Source: Monomorium pharaonis (taxonomy: Eukaryota; Arthropoda; Insecta; Hymenoptera; Formicidae). From it: a stretch of DNA of 64,000 nucleotides. Shown here in pieces: positions 11,731-23,739 of this stretch. The first letter of the stretch is position 1; each line of letters starts with the position of its first letter. The stretch is from NCBI RefSeq assembly GCF_013373865.1, contig NC_050468.1, positions 2,259,978 to 2,323,977 on the forward strand, in the 5' to 3' direction. A program made the translations under genes and the position numbers. The notes beneath the pieces are model-generated. The model was not told the origin of the DNA. It was given only the letters and a program-made list of their open reading frames with translations, and ran no database searches.

Positions 11731-12246
11731 GGTTAACGTAATTGTAATATATATTCCCGATGTATATTAAAAATATTAATGTAATAATGTGATAGTATAA
11801 ATTTCTATGTCAAAAGTTAAGTTATCGGTCTTAAAACAATCGTTGTATGAACGAGCGTGAATGTAATAGAAGCAAGCAAAATGCTATAAGAGCGAACAAA
11901 ATAGTGATAGAAGCGAGCGCGATGAAAATAACACAGCTCGAGGACCGAATCGAATCTTCCTTGCACTTATTCTTCTCACAAAGAGAAAATATAGTGCACG
12001 TTTGTTTTTACGAGGGAGGGGGAAAATGCCTAACGCACACCTCACCGGCCGTCCAGTGGGATAGTGTGGGGCTTGCACCCACTAACTCTCCCCTTTTTTA
12101 CTTACATTATTCCTAATATTTAATATTTTTTATTATGCGCATGAGTAATGGATTAAATTATGTATGATTTAAGTAAAAAATAAATGTACATAGAAAAAAT
12201 ATGTATATTTGTTAATATATACTCTCTATGCACTATAAAAGTTATA

Positions 12247-13070
12247 ATTTATTGTTTGTCCTCTTCCTCTTCCACCTCGTCCTCGTCCTCGTCCTCTTCC
12301 TCTTCCACCTCCTCTTTTCGCAGCTGTAATTGCAGTAGCAATTATGTTTGCTAATTGCTCTGTCTGAAACATTAACAATAGGAAAAAAAATTAGTAATAA
12401 ATTTAGTGATAAAAATTTAGTAATAATAAAAGTAATATTTTAAAATTTATTTTTAACCACGATAAAAAATCTTGAAAATTTTTCAACCATATGGTTGGAA
12501 AGCTATTTTTGCGTAGAGAATATTTATTACTTATTAAACTAAGAACTTTTAACTCTTAACTGCTGACATGTTTTTTAATAACACAAATGCTAATGTACGT
12601 CTTGGAAACGTAGAATTGTAAACAGCGAATTTTAGAAAGATACATTGGGGGATGGAAGGGAGGGAGCAATATCGTGCGCGCAACGTGCAAAAAATTATTT
12701 CAACAGTACATTTTGCGCGGTGTCACAGACGTACGCTAGCAGTTAAGGATTAATTATGTAATTAAAATTTAAACACTTACACTCAATTGCAAGACACCTG
12801 TTGCCGTCGTCGTCGTCGTCGTTGTTGCCGTCGTCGGCGACGCTGTCGACGCCATCAACGCCGCCGTCGTTGTTGCCGTCGACGCCGCCGTCGTTGTTGC
12901 CGCCGATTCCATCGACATCGCCGTCGTTGTTGCCATCGACGCCGTCGACGCCATCAACGCCGTCGTCGTTGTTGCCATCGACGTCGTCGTCGTTGTTGCC
13001 GTCAACGCCGTCGTCGTTGTTCCCATCAACGTCGTCGACGCCGTCGTTATATCTTTTACTACTAACGGAC
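12247..13070 (-). CDS. Possible two-exon gene with Gly-Arg tail
   Basis: Function unknown. On the minus strand an exon of about 13070-12782 is preceded by an acceptor (TTTTATTTTCCAG) and ends at a donor AGT|GTAAGTG. A second exon begins after TGTTTCAG at about 12362 and ends at a stop near 12240. In one frame the join is seamless: a Thr/Ala-rich repeat segment, then TEQLANIIATAITAAKR, then GGGRGRGRGRGRGGRGRG. Arg-Gly tails of this kind occur in nuclear RNA-binding proteins. The first exon is mostly a trinucleotide repeat, which is open in more than one frame (another gives Asp/Asn/Gly), so coding is not proven. No start codon was fixed. A further donor-like site lies near 13157. Confidence 0.35.
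12790..13060. repeat. GTC/GCC-type trinucleotide repeat
   Basis: About 270 bp of imperfect CGTCGTTGTTGCCGTCGACG units with a period that is a multiple of 3. It supplies most of the candidate exon above. ORFs rich in Arg/Cys and Ser/Pro on the plus strand are frame shadows. Confidence 0.9.
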
Positions 13071-13625
13071 TGGAAAATAAAACATATAAAATAATTACAT
13101 TAATTTATTTAGATTTATATAACGGTTGTACAGTAAAATGATTTACTTACATTAATATCTCTCACAGGTGCTCGTGTCACTAGCCAGTGTCAGATTGTGA
13201 TTGTTGACTTTGTCTTCGACCTTCGACTTCGCGATGCACTAGTGCGGTTAGCGCGTCCTCCTATTTTCTCCCTCTGTAAGAGGCACCACGCGACACAACC
13301 AATCGCGGCGCTTTATTGCACTGTTTTGTAAAAAAGACAGTCTCTCCGTTTTTTTCGATTCTCTGTCCCAACAAAGCGATAGAATAACAGTCATTTTCCA
13401 GCGAGTCTTCGAAGCGTTTGCCAAATCCACGATTTGCTTATTGTTAGATCGATAAATTTGATTCGTAATCTAGTCGAAATATTGAACTTGTATCATTTTT
13501 TATTATTAAAGACACTGTCTTAATGAACAAGTTTAATATTTAATTGTGTTAACACGCATAGTATCGCATCGTTATTAGTAACTTACTTTAAGGATTTACT
13601 GTAAGTAATTTAACTTCATATGTAC
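13071..13625. other. Sequence between candidate gene and AT-rich MITE
   Basis: It contains a possible upstream exon end on the minus strand (donor GTAAGT near 13150) and a 60-codon minus ORF at 13430-13248 with no recognisable motif. Whether these belong to the gene at 12247-13070 is unclear. The rest is AT-rich. Confidence 0.3.
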
Positions 13626-13876
13626 AAGTATTTTCAAGAAGCGAATATAATATACATTATATTTGCAAGAAGTAAAAAAAGTTTAAATTTTATAACAACA
13701 AAAACGCGCGCATAAAATTACTCAATAATAATAATTTATTAAAATACTGTTTTTTTTACATAGATGTTACTATGGCATAACTATGTACAAAATTTTACAT
13801 TTATAAAATTTTTTCCAAACATTTTTTGCTTTCCTTTACAAATGTAATGTATTATATTTGCTTCTTGAAAATATTT
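13626..13876. repeat. Small AT-rich inverted-repeat element
   Basis: ATTTTCAAGAAGCGAATATA at about 13630 recurs as its reverse complement near 13850-13873 with few changes. The 250-bp unit with about 30-bp inverted ends looks like a MITE. No target duplication identified. From 13877 to 14275 the DNA is AT-rich with nothing recognised. Confidence 0.5.
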
Positions 13877-15927
13877 ATATATAATAAATACGTTACAATA
13901 AAACGTGTTATTGTTCTTGAAATAAACACTTTAAACATTATTATACTACAAAAATTCAAATGTAAACAATAACCTTTAGAAAAATGTTATGTTACAAAAT
14001 ATGCAAATTGAATTTACTGCAATAATAAGTAAAGAAAACTATCTAATATTAAAAGAAGCAATATTTTTTTACATTATGGCTGTGCAATATTTATTATATC
14101 AACATAATTTTTTGTGTAAAGTTTTATAAAATTTAGCTACTAAATTATTTTTGCATATAACTTTACATTCTGTTTGAACGCCCATATTTTATTTTAAAAA
14201 ATTGTAATTCTTCAAAAATTATTGCGACAAATTAAAGCTTGAACATTTCTCCGGATAACCAAGAAAACTATTTACTCTAGTAGAATTAAACTTTTTTGGG
14301 GAAAAATTGGTAACTCAGGTTTAACTATGCGTAAAGCACAATTAATATGCGTAGATTAAGATAGGTACGTTTGCCACTTGCAAAAAGCTGGGGGTTATTG
14401 CAAAATTACGGGTTGACGTGAGGAAAAAGTAGTTTTTTGCTTGCGCCTTGTAAACTGAAAGCGGAATCAAAAAAAGTTTCAAATAAAAGTTGTAGGTATT
14501 AAGTAGAGCTACAATAATAAATTTGATTTATTAAGCTTGGTCGATTAGTTTAGTTGTAAAGTATAAAAAAATGGCCATTTTTTAAATTGTTAATAACTTT
14601 CTTAAAAATTAACTCAAGCATTTGAAATTGTCAAAAAATATAGCTTTTATAACGATAAAAAAGTGTACAAATTTCATTAAAAAACATTAACAATTTTTCG
14701 AGTAATGTCTATTGTTTATCCAAAACGCGCTCCACTAAAATTTAATTCCTACATTTTTAAGACCATGCAAAAACTTGAACCAAAGTTTTTTCTCCTTTCA
14801 AAAAGTTGCAGTATCATATACCGGTATTGCAAAATGTGTGCAATGCAATTAAGGGCCTCAAATAAACATTTAAAAAATAAGCCTAATTAACAATTAAATA
14901 ACTTTTAAAATATTAACGCTATCAAAATGGGATAAAATGCATTTGAAAGGTGCAATTTTGCTTTAAATTAAAAAAAAGGAACGTTTTCTTAGGTTGCTCA
15001 AAAGCCGAGATAATTTTTTTTTTTTAAGCCACTGTTGCTACAGTTATGAATATTAAGAGCTGAAATTTTAACAGTGTCTTATTAAATAGTTAAAGTAGCC
15101 TTTCCCAAAAGTTCGAAGCGATTTATGAAGATTAACCACTCTAAACGTGTTAACAAAAGCAGTATCACTCAAGAGCGGCGGCGGCGGCGCGCGCACATCG
15201 TTTGCTAGCGCGTGGTACTAAATTATGCAAAAAAAATATATAAAATGTACACATTCGTTGCAATGAAATTAATAAAAAAATTAAATTATAATAATATAGG
15301 GCATATGTATACGCCGCACAGATATATAAATTATTTATACGTATTTAACGCGTGAAATATATAATTAAAAAAAAATTAATAAGAACGTTTATTTGAGGAG
15401 ATATAAGAAATTTGTTTAGCTCATAAGCCTTGTCTCGTTGAGATGGGTGGCACTCACTTGGACACGGTTCAAATGGACACGATGCTTTTGGACACGATAT
15501 CTTGCGCACGATTCAAATGACCACGGTGCATTTGCACACGGTACATTTGCACACTGTGCATTTGGACACAAAAGAAATTTTATTAAAAATGTACACCAGT
15601 TATATGCACATGTAAAATTTGACCACCGGATATTTGCACATGACAAAATGCCACCGTTCACTTAGACACGTAAAAGTTGCACACTATTCATTTGCACACC
15701 GCTCACTTGCACACCATTTACTTGCCCACCACTCATTTGCACACCAAAAAATGCGCACTGATCATTTGCACACGGAAAGATGCGCAGTGATCATTTGCAC
15801 ACGGAAAGATGCACTCTGATCATTTGTACACGGAAAGATGCACACCGATCATTTGCACACCGTTCATTTGGACACGGTGCTTTTGCACACCGCTCAGTTG
15901 CACACCGTTCAATTACACACCATTTAA

Positions 15928-16819
15928 GGGGCTACATACACCCAGAAATTAAAAAAAAATAGATTTTTCCTTTTTTTGCATATTCGTAAAGTATAAGGTT
16001 TTGAGAATATTTCTAGCATGTTTCAAAGTAATGCCTTAAAAATTGTCGGAGATATAGCGAGAAAGATCCAAGCGCGTTTGACAATGCTGGGGCGCGATGA
16101 GCGCCTTCTAATCCTTTGCAGCAGATAACTTACGCAAGAATATTACGCCGGCAAGCTAGAGTCGAAGCTTTTGATGCCGCTACATCTAGGGAGGGTTCAC
16201 TGTATGGCCCTGGAGTGGATGACTCCATGTAAGTTTGAAAAAAAATTATCTACGTTTTAACCGAATGTCAAACTTTAAACGCGTTTTTCTCGAAACCATG
16301 TTTTCAAAACGCGTGCCAAAAATATCTCGGAAACGGCTAGACCAATTTACTCAAAATTTGGAGGGCTTAATTTACACAAAAGAGGCAGTCTTTATCGTGG
16401 CGGTTTTTTTTAGAGCTCTTACTTTTTTTAAAAGTTAAATAAACGACCGACTTTTACATTAAAAAATTGCTTTTTTTTTAAACGGCCGCCATTTTGCCAA
16501 AAATCGATATTTTAAAAATCGGCCACGATAAAGACTAGATAATATCATTCAGTTTAAGAAAATTCTAGGCTAGTCTGTTTCAGATAAGTCCTGTATGAGC
16601 TGCAATTGGCATCGCGGAGCACCTTTTTTTAACAAGGTCTTGCGACGGGGACAATATCTCCGCCATTTTTAAATATTTTTAGTTCAAATTTATTTTGAAA
16701 CATGTTCTAAAAATGTATTTTAAAGTAAAAAAAAACTAGGATTAATTACATACATTACGTTTTGAAAAAAAAAATCGAGAAAATGCCTATTTTTTACGTC
16801 TCTGGGTGTATGTAGCCCT
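15928..16819. mobile_element. TTAA-type MITE (piggyBac-like)
   Basis: 892 bp flanked by TTAA on both sides (15924-15927 and 16820-16823). Terminal inverted repeats GGGCTACATACACCCAGA and TCTGGGTGTATGTAGCCC match over 18 bases. TTAA duplications with G/C-starting inverted repeats are characteristic of piggyBac-related elements (Kolobok also uses TTAA). No transposase motif appears inside. It has split the family A MITE and is therefore younger than it. Confidence 0.9.
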
Positions 16820-16823
16820 TTAA

Positions 16824-16855
16824 GTCGCAAACCCATGTGGTGCAGTGAATGCTTT

Positions 16856-16937
<82 letters not shown>

Positions 16938-17012
16938 GGGGGGGGGGTACAAGGGGAGCCTTCGGCCCCCCTCCCGCACCCACCCCGTCCAAGTCGCTAA
17001 TCCATGTACACA
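16824..17012 (-). repeat. Shared MITE core with (CA)n and G run
   Basis: It contains AAGTCGCAAACCCATGT near 16821-16837, GTGCAGTGAATGCTTTA, then a (CA)n run of about 75 bp, a G13-like run, a block whose halves pair (GGGGAGCC/GGCCCCCC), CCCACCCCGTCC, and finally AAGTCGCTAATCCATGT. The first and last stretches are direct, not inverted, repeats. The same module occurs in families B, C and D, there in the opposite orientation. Confidence 0.88.
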
Positions 17013-18692
17013 TTGCAAATGCAGCCACAATGTATGAATATTTAATATGCGTTTGATTGAACGGTGTGTAATTGAACGGTGTGCAATTGAACGGTGTGCA
17101 ACTGAACGGTGTGCAACTGAACGATGTGCAAATAAACGGTGTGCATCTTTCCGTATGCAAATGATCAGTGCGCACCTTTCCGTGTGCAAATGATCAGTGC
17201 GCATCTTTCCATGTGCAAATGATCAGTGCGCATCTTTCCGTGTGCAAATGATCGGTGCGCATCTTTCCGTATGCGAATGATCAGTGCGCATCTTTCCGTG
17301 TGTAAATGATCGGTGCGCATTTCTTGATGTGCAAATGAGTGATGGGCAAGTGAATGGTGTACAAGTGAGCGGTATGCAAATGAATGGTGTGCAACTTTTA
17401 CGTGTCCAAGTAAACAGTGGGCATTTTTTCGTGTGCAAATATCGGTGGTCAAATTATACGTGTGCATATAACGGGTGTACATTTTTAATAAAATTTCTTT
17501 TGTGTCCAACTGCACAGTGTGCAAATGCACCGTGGTCATTTAAACCGTGCGCAAGATATCGTGTCCAAAAGCACCGTGTCCAAATGCACCGTGTCCATTT
17601 GAATCGTGTGCAAGTGCACCGCTCCCGTTGAGATAACCCAATTAAAAAAAAATCGTCTTTCTAGGACGCCTAATTCCCAAGATATTGACGATTGAAGTAA
17701 TTTAAACGTGTCAGATCAATTTTGTACGCGCTCGCCTGGCCACGTGCTAGCAAACGACGTGCGCGCGCCGCCGGCCGTCGCTCTCGAGTGAGACTGCTTT
17801 TGTTAATACGTTTACAGTGGTTAATCTTCATGAATCGCTTTGAACTTTTGAGAAAGGCTACGTTAACTATTTAATAAAATACTGTCAAAATTTCAGCTCT
17901 TAATATTCATATCTGTAGCAACAGTGGTTTTTCAAATAAGAAAGATTATCTCAGCTTCTGAGCAACGTAGGACAATGTCCTCTTTTTTAAATTTAAAGAA
18001 AAATCGCACCTTTCAAATGCATTTTATCCTATTTTGATAGCGTTAACATGTTAAAAGTTATTTAATTGTTAATTAGGCTTATTTTTTACATGTTTATTTG
18101 AGGCACTTAATTGCATTGCACACATTTCGCAATACCGGTATATGATACTGCAACTTTTTGAAAGGAGAAAAAACTTTGGTTCGTGTTTGTGCATGGTCTC
18201 AAAAATGTAGAAATTAAATTTTAGTGAAGCGCGTTTTGGATAGACAACAGACATTACTCGAAAAGTTAATATTTTTTTATGAAATTTTGTACACTTTTTT
18301 ATTGTTATAAAAGCTCTATTTTCTTACAATTTTAAATGCTTGAGTTAATTTTTAAGAAAGTTATTAACAATTTAAGAAATGGCCATTTTTTATACTTTAC
18401 AACCAAACTAATCGAACGATCTTAATGAATCAAATTTATTGTTGTAGCTCTACTTAATACCTGCAACTCTTATTTGAAACTTTTTTCGATTCCGCTTTTA
18501 GTTTACAAGGTGCAAGCAAAAAACTATTTTTTCCTTACTTTAACCCGTAATTTTGCAATAACCCCCAGCTTTTTGCAAGTGGCAAACGTACCTATCTTAA
18601 TATACGCATATTAATTGTGCTTTACGCACAGTCAAACCTGAGTTACCAATTTTTTACCAAAACGGCCCTTTTTGAAGCTAATTCTACTAGAC

Positions 18693-19319
18693 TAATTATT
18701 GAGTTAAAAAAGAACCTTTTATAAAATAATAATAATGTTGAAAATTAATTTAGAAGAATGGAAAAAAAATTTGTTCAACTATTGCATTATTCAGTAGGTA
18801 GGAATCAACTGCCTGGTAAAAGCGTAATAACATATAAATCTTTAAATTTATTTTTTTACAGTTTAAATATTTTTGATATACATTAAAGTTCTAACTTTAA
18901 CAAAAGTCAAATTACTTTTTATAAAATGTTTTCACGAAATGTAAATTTCTTAAAAATTTATTAAAATTACATGTAATTCTATATAATATAGTTTATATAT
19001 ACAAAAAAGTATTTAAAATGCAAATTCCAGTATTTGAGATTATTTGTAAATTGGTCCATTTATCTTATGCAATATTTATTATCAAATTATTAATAATTTA
19101 TACATGTTTATTTTAATACAATTCATACATATATTTATACATATATATATCTTATACAACATATATTTATTTTTAAGTTTTGAGTACATCAAATCTAAAG
19201 AAATATTCTGATTTTGGTTCATTATAGTAAATTGTTTTTTGGAAAAATGTTCTGAAAAATTGTTAAGAGGAAATTTATAAGTAATCTTTTGTATTGATTT
19301 TGTTTCAGGAAATAGTCAT
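18693..19319. other. AT-rich DNA before P pseudogene
   Basis: No ORF with a motif and no repeat recognised. It may include the 5' non-coding part of the P-like element, whose terminal repeats I could not place. Confidence 0.4.
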
Positions 19320-22300
19320 TTGGAAAAGTGGTCTGCTAGTCGATCCGTCGTGCCGGCCTGTGTGCAGATCACTTTAGTGAAAATTCTTTTAAAAAAGGTA
19401 AGAAAAAATTAAAACGCGGCGCAATACCTTTTTCTTATAAACATATTGCTTTGCCAAAAGAAAACAATAAGCATAAAAACATAGAAAATATGCCTATTGC
19501 TGTAGAAGTGACCGAGATTGAAAATGTAAGTAATATAAAAGAAAGAATAGAGAAATATTAAAACGCCACAACGTTAGCGGATGTTGAAAAAGATAGAAAT
19601 TAAATTTTGATGTACTTGAAGAAAAAGGTAATATGGAGTGGATGCAAATCGAACCACCAATCCACGAAAAGACCTTAACAAAAATAAAAATTAAAGATAA
19701 GAAGCAGATAAAAAATAAAGAATATAAAGATGAAAAAAATATAATAATAAATTACACAGGCACACAAAAAAAAAGTGGTTGGTCCGGCGGACTAGACTAG
19801 TCAATCCTTATGTATTTCGACCCGCTGAATCCGAATCTAAGGTCAGAATTACAAAGTTAGCTCGCATTTTCAAACCACAAAAAAAATTCTTTTTTCATTA
19901 CACAGGCACACAAAAAAAAAGTGGTTGGTCCGGCGGACTAGACTAGTCAATCCTTATGTATTTCGATCCGCTGAATCCGAATCTAAGATCAGAATTGCAA
20001 AATTAGCTCGCATTTTCTAACCTCAAAAAAAATTTTTTTTTTAATATTGGTCCGGTGGGCCAGACTAGTCAATTCTTATGTATTTTGATCTGCTGAATCC
20101 GAATCCAAGGTCAGAATTGCAAAGTTAGCTCGCATTTCCTAACCTAAAAAAAATTTTTTTTGAGATTAGGAAAAAATGAGCTAATTCAGCAATTCTGACC
20201 TTGGATTTGGATTCAGCGGGTCAAAATACATAAGGATAGACTAGTCTGGTCCGCCGGACCAACATTTAAAAAAAATTTTTTTTTGAGGTTAGGAAAAAAT
20301 AAGCCAATTCAGCAATTCTGACTTTGGATTTGGATTCAGCGGGTCAAAATACATAAAAATAAACTAGTCTGGTTTGCCGGACCAACATTTAAAAAAATTT
20401 TTTTCTTTTTAGGTTAAGAAATGCGAGCTAACTTTGCAATTCTGACCTTAGATTCGGATTCAGCGGGTCAAAATACATAAGGATTGACTAGTCTAGTCCG
20501 CCGGACCAACCACTTTTTTTTTGTGTGCCTGTGTTATTTAAGACGCGAAAATAAGCATCTACGCCAAACAATAAAAAAGTTAAAATTACGAATAAAAAGA
20601 TACACTCAGCGAATGCTCTCAAAACGCACAAATGAAAAAAATAAGAAAAAAATTATACAAAAATTTATGGAAGAAAAAAATTGCACCCTGTTGCAAAAGC
20701 AACGATAAATTTGCAATTGCATACGCCAAATGCGCCATACTCAGAAGAAGAAAAAAAATATCGGAGCAATTATATTATTATTCTACTTCAGCGCTACGTG
20801 ATTTGCAAAGGCAGGTTGCAATTTTCCAACAGAAAGAACGATTCAAAAATGGAACGAAGAGTACAATATGATGCCAGGCTTTTGTGAATTTATATTTCAA
20901 AAATTGGAGGAGAAAATTTCTAAGATGCCTGTAGAGGAAAGAGTGCGTGCTTTAAAAGGGACGAAATGTCAATTAAATCATATGAGGAATATTCACTCAA
21001 ATTAGATGAAATAGAAGGGCTCGTTGATTTAGGGCCTCTGGAAAGAAAATACAAGTTAACAAAATATTTATTTGTATTTTGTTTAGACAGCATAAACGCA
21101 CATCATGCATGGCGCCAACCATTGGCATATTTTCTTTTTAATACAGGTGTTAAAGGCGAAGATACAATATTTTTATTAAAAGAATGCTTAAATAAATTAG
21201 TTAAAACGGATGCTGATGTGCAATTCGTAATATGTGATCAAGGTCCTAATAATCAAGGTACGTATGTAAAACTTGGCGTGCATTTTGAAAATCCATTTTT
21301 CATTTATAACAAAAAAAAAATATTACGCATTATTTGATTTTCCATATCTAATAAAAAGATTGGCGAATTATTTAAAAAAACATAAAAATTTGTATTGTAA
21401 TGGGAAAATAATCACATCATTTGATGATTTTGAATTGACATGGTCTATTGATGATGCCACATAAGGAGGTTCCAATTTATTATCCCATATGACAGAAGCA
21501 CACATTCGTCCCAACACTTTCGAAACAATAAATGTGAAAAGAGCTTTTCAATTATTCAGTCGTACTTTTGCAGCCGCAGTAAAAACTGCCGGACAAGCAA
21601 AATTATTACAAACAAATACATGGAACGCAACAGCTGATTTTACAGAATATCTAAATAAAGTAATAGATGCTTGCAATTCCTACAGTTTAAATATTACACA
21701 TGGTGGAAAACGACCATTGTCTCCAAAAAATCCTGATATTAAAATGTTATTAACTGACTTTCTCGAATGGTGCTTGGTATGGTCTACATCGCCTGACAAA
21801 GTATCAAAAATTCCTTGTTTGAAAGGCTTAATTTTAACGATAAAAGCTATACTTGAATTATATAACGATCTTGCAGGGCAATATTCAGAATTTGAACTTG
21901 CTACAGGATTATGCAATCAAGATTCGGTTGAACATTTATTCTCTAAATTAAGACAACGTGGAAGATTTAATCCCAATCCTACGGCAAGAATGATCCAACT
22001 TTCTCTAAGACATAATATGTACAGGATACATTCCAACAAGTGCCAAAGGTAATATTCAATGCTTAAAAGCTGAGTCTCTTATTAATTCCCCAAGTTCTCT
22101 TGTTAAAACATTAGAAAATGCGTTGAATGCAAATCATCCTGTTATACAATATGTCGTTAATTCAGATGACGAATCATTTATGGAAGATGTACAAATTCTT
22201 GACGAATATGATAATGTAGAAGCTAAAGAAAATATTAAACTAATTATATATGATTAAAGTAGCATTTTTTGCAAGATATATAGCACGGCAAAGTATTGCA

Positions 22301-22735
22301 AAAACCAAATGCGATAATTGTCGTAATGACATAATGAAAACACCTATGGATAACGCAACAGAAAATGAAATATACATAGAATTTCGAGAATATCCAAACG
22401 CAGACGAAGATGCTCCTACAGTAACAAAATTAATACGATCAACAGATCTTTTTACAAAAGTAGTCCAAGCACAATTAATGACATTCAATCGTGTATGGCA
22501 ATATTATTGGGCATCAAAACAAATTCTGGAAAAAATAACAAATAAGTGTATTAATGCAACAAATAAAAAGTATTGTGGATGGTTAGACAAAAATAATGCA
22601 TGCTACAATCATCGACTGCAAGCATTACGATATATGATCAAAGTAAAATTATATTCTCGCACGAGATATAATAATTGTGCTATAAAAAGAGGCAATGTCC
22701 ACAGAAAAATTAGTAATACAAAACAGAATTAAAAA
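19320..22735 (+). pseudogene. P-element-type transposase (THAP9-like) pseudogene
   Basis: Elements of a P-family transposase appear in order. First comes the end of a THAP zinc finger, CADHFSENSFKK followed by KLKRGAIPF (about 19362-19440). Then come a Lys-rich linker and coiled coil (RRENKHLRQTIKKLKLRIKR, about 20540-20600), the RNase H-like catalytic region with HAWRQPLAYFLF and VICDQGPNNQ (about 21100-21250), and LCNQDSVEHLFSKLRQRGRF with NPNPTARMIQLSLRH (about 21915-22010). A C-terminal ORF lies at 22250-22732. The enzyme would bind its ends through THAP and cut DNA in the nucleus. Frameshifts and stops near 20960, 21330, 21465 and 22050 and the 779-bp MITE disable it. Some breaks may be introns. 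Confidence 0.9.
19755..20533. mobile_element. TTA-flanked MITE, copy 2 (no cargo)
   Basis: Bounded by TTA (19752-19754 and 20534-20536), with ends CACAGGCACACAAAA and TTTTGTGTGCCTGTG. It consists only of subterminal units of roughly 125 bp, three facing right and three or four facing left. Each contains TGGTCCGGCGGACCA-like and GACCCGCTGAATCCGAAT stretches. A second CACAGGCACACA start at about 19899 shows a partial tandem duplication of the left end. Removing it with one TTA restores the P transposase frame (KDEKNIIINYLRRENKH). Confidence 0.93.
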
Positions 22736-23066
22736 ACAGCAACGACAAACAAAGCAAAGAAAGATAAGCAATGAAAAATAATAACATAGAACGCATAAAT
22801 TTTTTAAAATAAAATTTAAATATTTGTTACATATATATTATGTTTATAACAAATATGATATATGGTACCTTCCTTAATCTGTTATTATTTTGTTGCATCT
22901 TATCGTTCCGTTATTATGGACAGAAATACTTTCTACATTGTACCATTGCATATCTATAATGTCTCAAAATAAAGTCATAAATGTTTGCAAATCATGTTAC
23001 TTTGTAACTAGTATAACTTTCCAATAATGAGAAAAAGAAGCATGAATTTTTCAATTTTATATAGAA
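22736..23066. other. AT-rich 3' flank of P pseudogene
   Basis: No gene seen. Contains AATAAA-like runs that may be the 3' end of the P-like element. Confidence 0.4.
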
Positions 23067-23512
23067 GATCGCAATCATAGTTGAAATAATTGTATAAATT
23101 GTCGACTAACAAGTCGTATCACGGAATAAACACAGAATCTTAAAGCGATTATGCTACAAAATTGTAAAATCATGCATTTTTTTGTTATCAATAATGCGTT
23201 ATAAGATGCAAACTGTAATAAAGAATTTAGGAAGTATATATTAGCTGCGATATAATTAATTAAAAGCATATAAAATATTGCTGTTATTTTACAGATAACA
23301 AGATACATACGTATCCTACACATGAAAATATGTTTAAATTACAACAATAATTATATTAACAATTATCTTATATTATAAATATAAGAAAGATAAAAATATC
23401 AAAAGTACAATTGATAATTGTGATTAAAGGAAATCTCTATTATAAATGATTTCCCCGTGACAACAATTGTTAGTCGAAGATTTATACAATTATTTCAACT
23501 GTGATTGCGATC
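23067..23512. mobile_element. MITE with about 46-bp inverted ends
   Basis: GATCGCAATCATAGTTGAAA at the left recurs in reverse complement at the right (to 23512) over about 46 bp with roughly four mismatches, and pairing continues weakly to TCACGG. About 446 bp, AT-rich, non-coding. Target duplication not determined. Confidence 0.8.
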
Positions 23513-23739
23513 TTTACGTCATGCTCATTAACGGCAACATACAAGTACAAAGTAAAAACTTCTTAAAGTTTCATTTTTTCTTTTGCATATTATGAAATAT
23601 TTTGAAAATGCGTTCTATGTTAAAAATTACATTTTACATATACTACATATGTTTCTATATTATAACTGTTTGTATAACATGAATAAATTTGTATTTATTA
23701 TTTTTATAAGTGCCTCCAAAATCTCAATCTTAAGTATAA

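Larger units (their letters stand above)
8506..12115 (+). mobile_element. Dispersed element E, copy 1
   Basis: The outer parts of this block recur elsewhere in the window. 8506-8790 matches the reverse complement of 42555-42840. 8770-9020 matches 25480-25620 reversed. 11325-12110 matches 23740-25480 reversed, apart from inserts. The element is non-coding, has an AT-rich middle and ends in a GC-richer segment containing CACCGGCCGTCCAGTGGGA. It is interrupted by the TTA-flanked element at 9023-11317, which is absent from copy 2. Termini and target duplication were not established, so the class is unknown. A non-autonomous DNA transposon is my guess. Confidence 0.7.
15445..17626. mobile_element. 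Family A MITE, copy 2 (with core)
   Basis: Flanked by perfect 8-bp duplications GTTGAGAT (15437-15444 and 17627-17634). It has the same ends as the copy at 1039: GGGTGGCACTC and GCACCGCTCCC. The left array (15445-15923) and inverted right array (17050-17626) use the same TTGCACACCGTTCAA and GGAAAGATGC units as copy 1. The centre differs: after a nested TTAA MITE comes the shared core with a long (CA)n run. The insertion lies in the loop of the 14276-18692 palindrome. Confidence 0.93.
14276..18692. mobile_element. Long palindromic (foldback) element
   Basis: The left arm (about 14276-15220) and right arm (about 17740-18692) are reverse complements over nearly 1 kb. They share TCTAGTAGAATTA at the outer ends, GGTAACTCAGGTTT, AATAACCCCCAGCTTTTTGC in one orientation, and a GC-rich inner edge with GTTTGCTAGC. 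The arms differ by scattered substitutions, so they are old. Each arm contains a matching 61-codon ORF (14705-14890 plus; 18254-18069 minus) whose products differ at about a fifth of positions. I take these as by-products of the palindrome, not a gene. The loop was about 300 bp before the family A MITE entered it. Confidence 0.85.

Noticed and set aside
16821..17012. Direct repeats AAGTCGC..CCATGT around the core as a target-site duplication
   Set aside because: The same sequence flanks the core in different arrays, so it belongs to the module.
16849..17056. ORFs rich in Cys/Val or Thr/His over (CA)n and (TG)n runs (also 41690-42031, 61655-61964, 35421-35866)
   Set aside because: Pure microsatellite translation, open in several frames and both strands.
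14705..18254. Paired 61-codon ORFs in the palindrome arms as a conserved small gene
   Set aside because: Most differences between them change amino acids, and both are explained by arm duplication. No other support.
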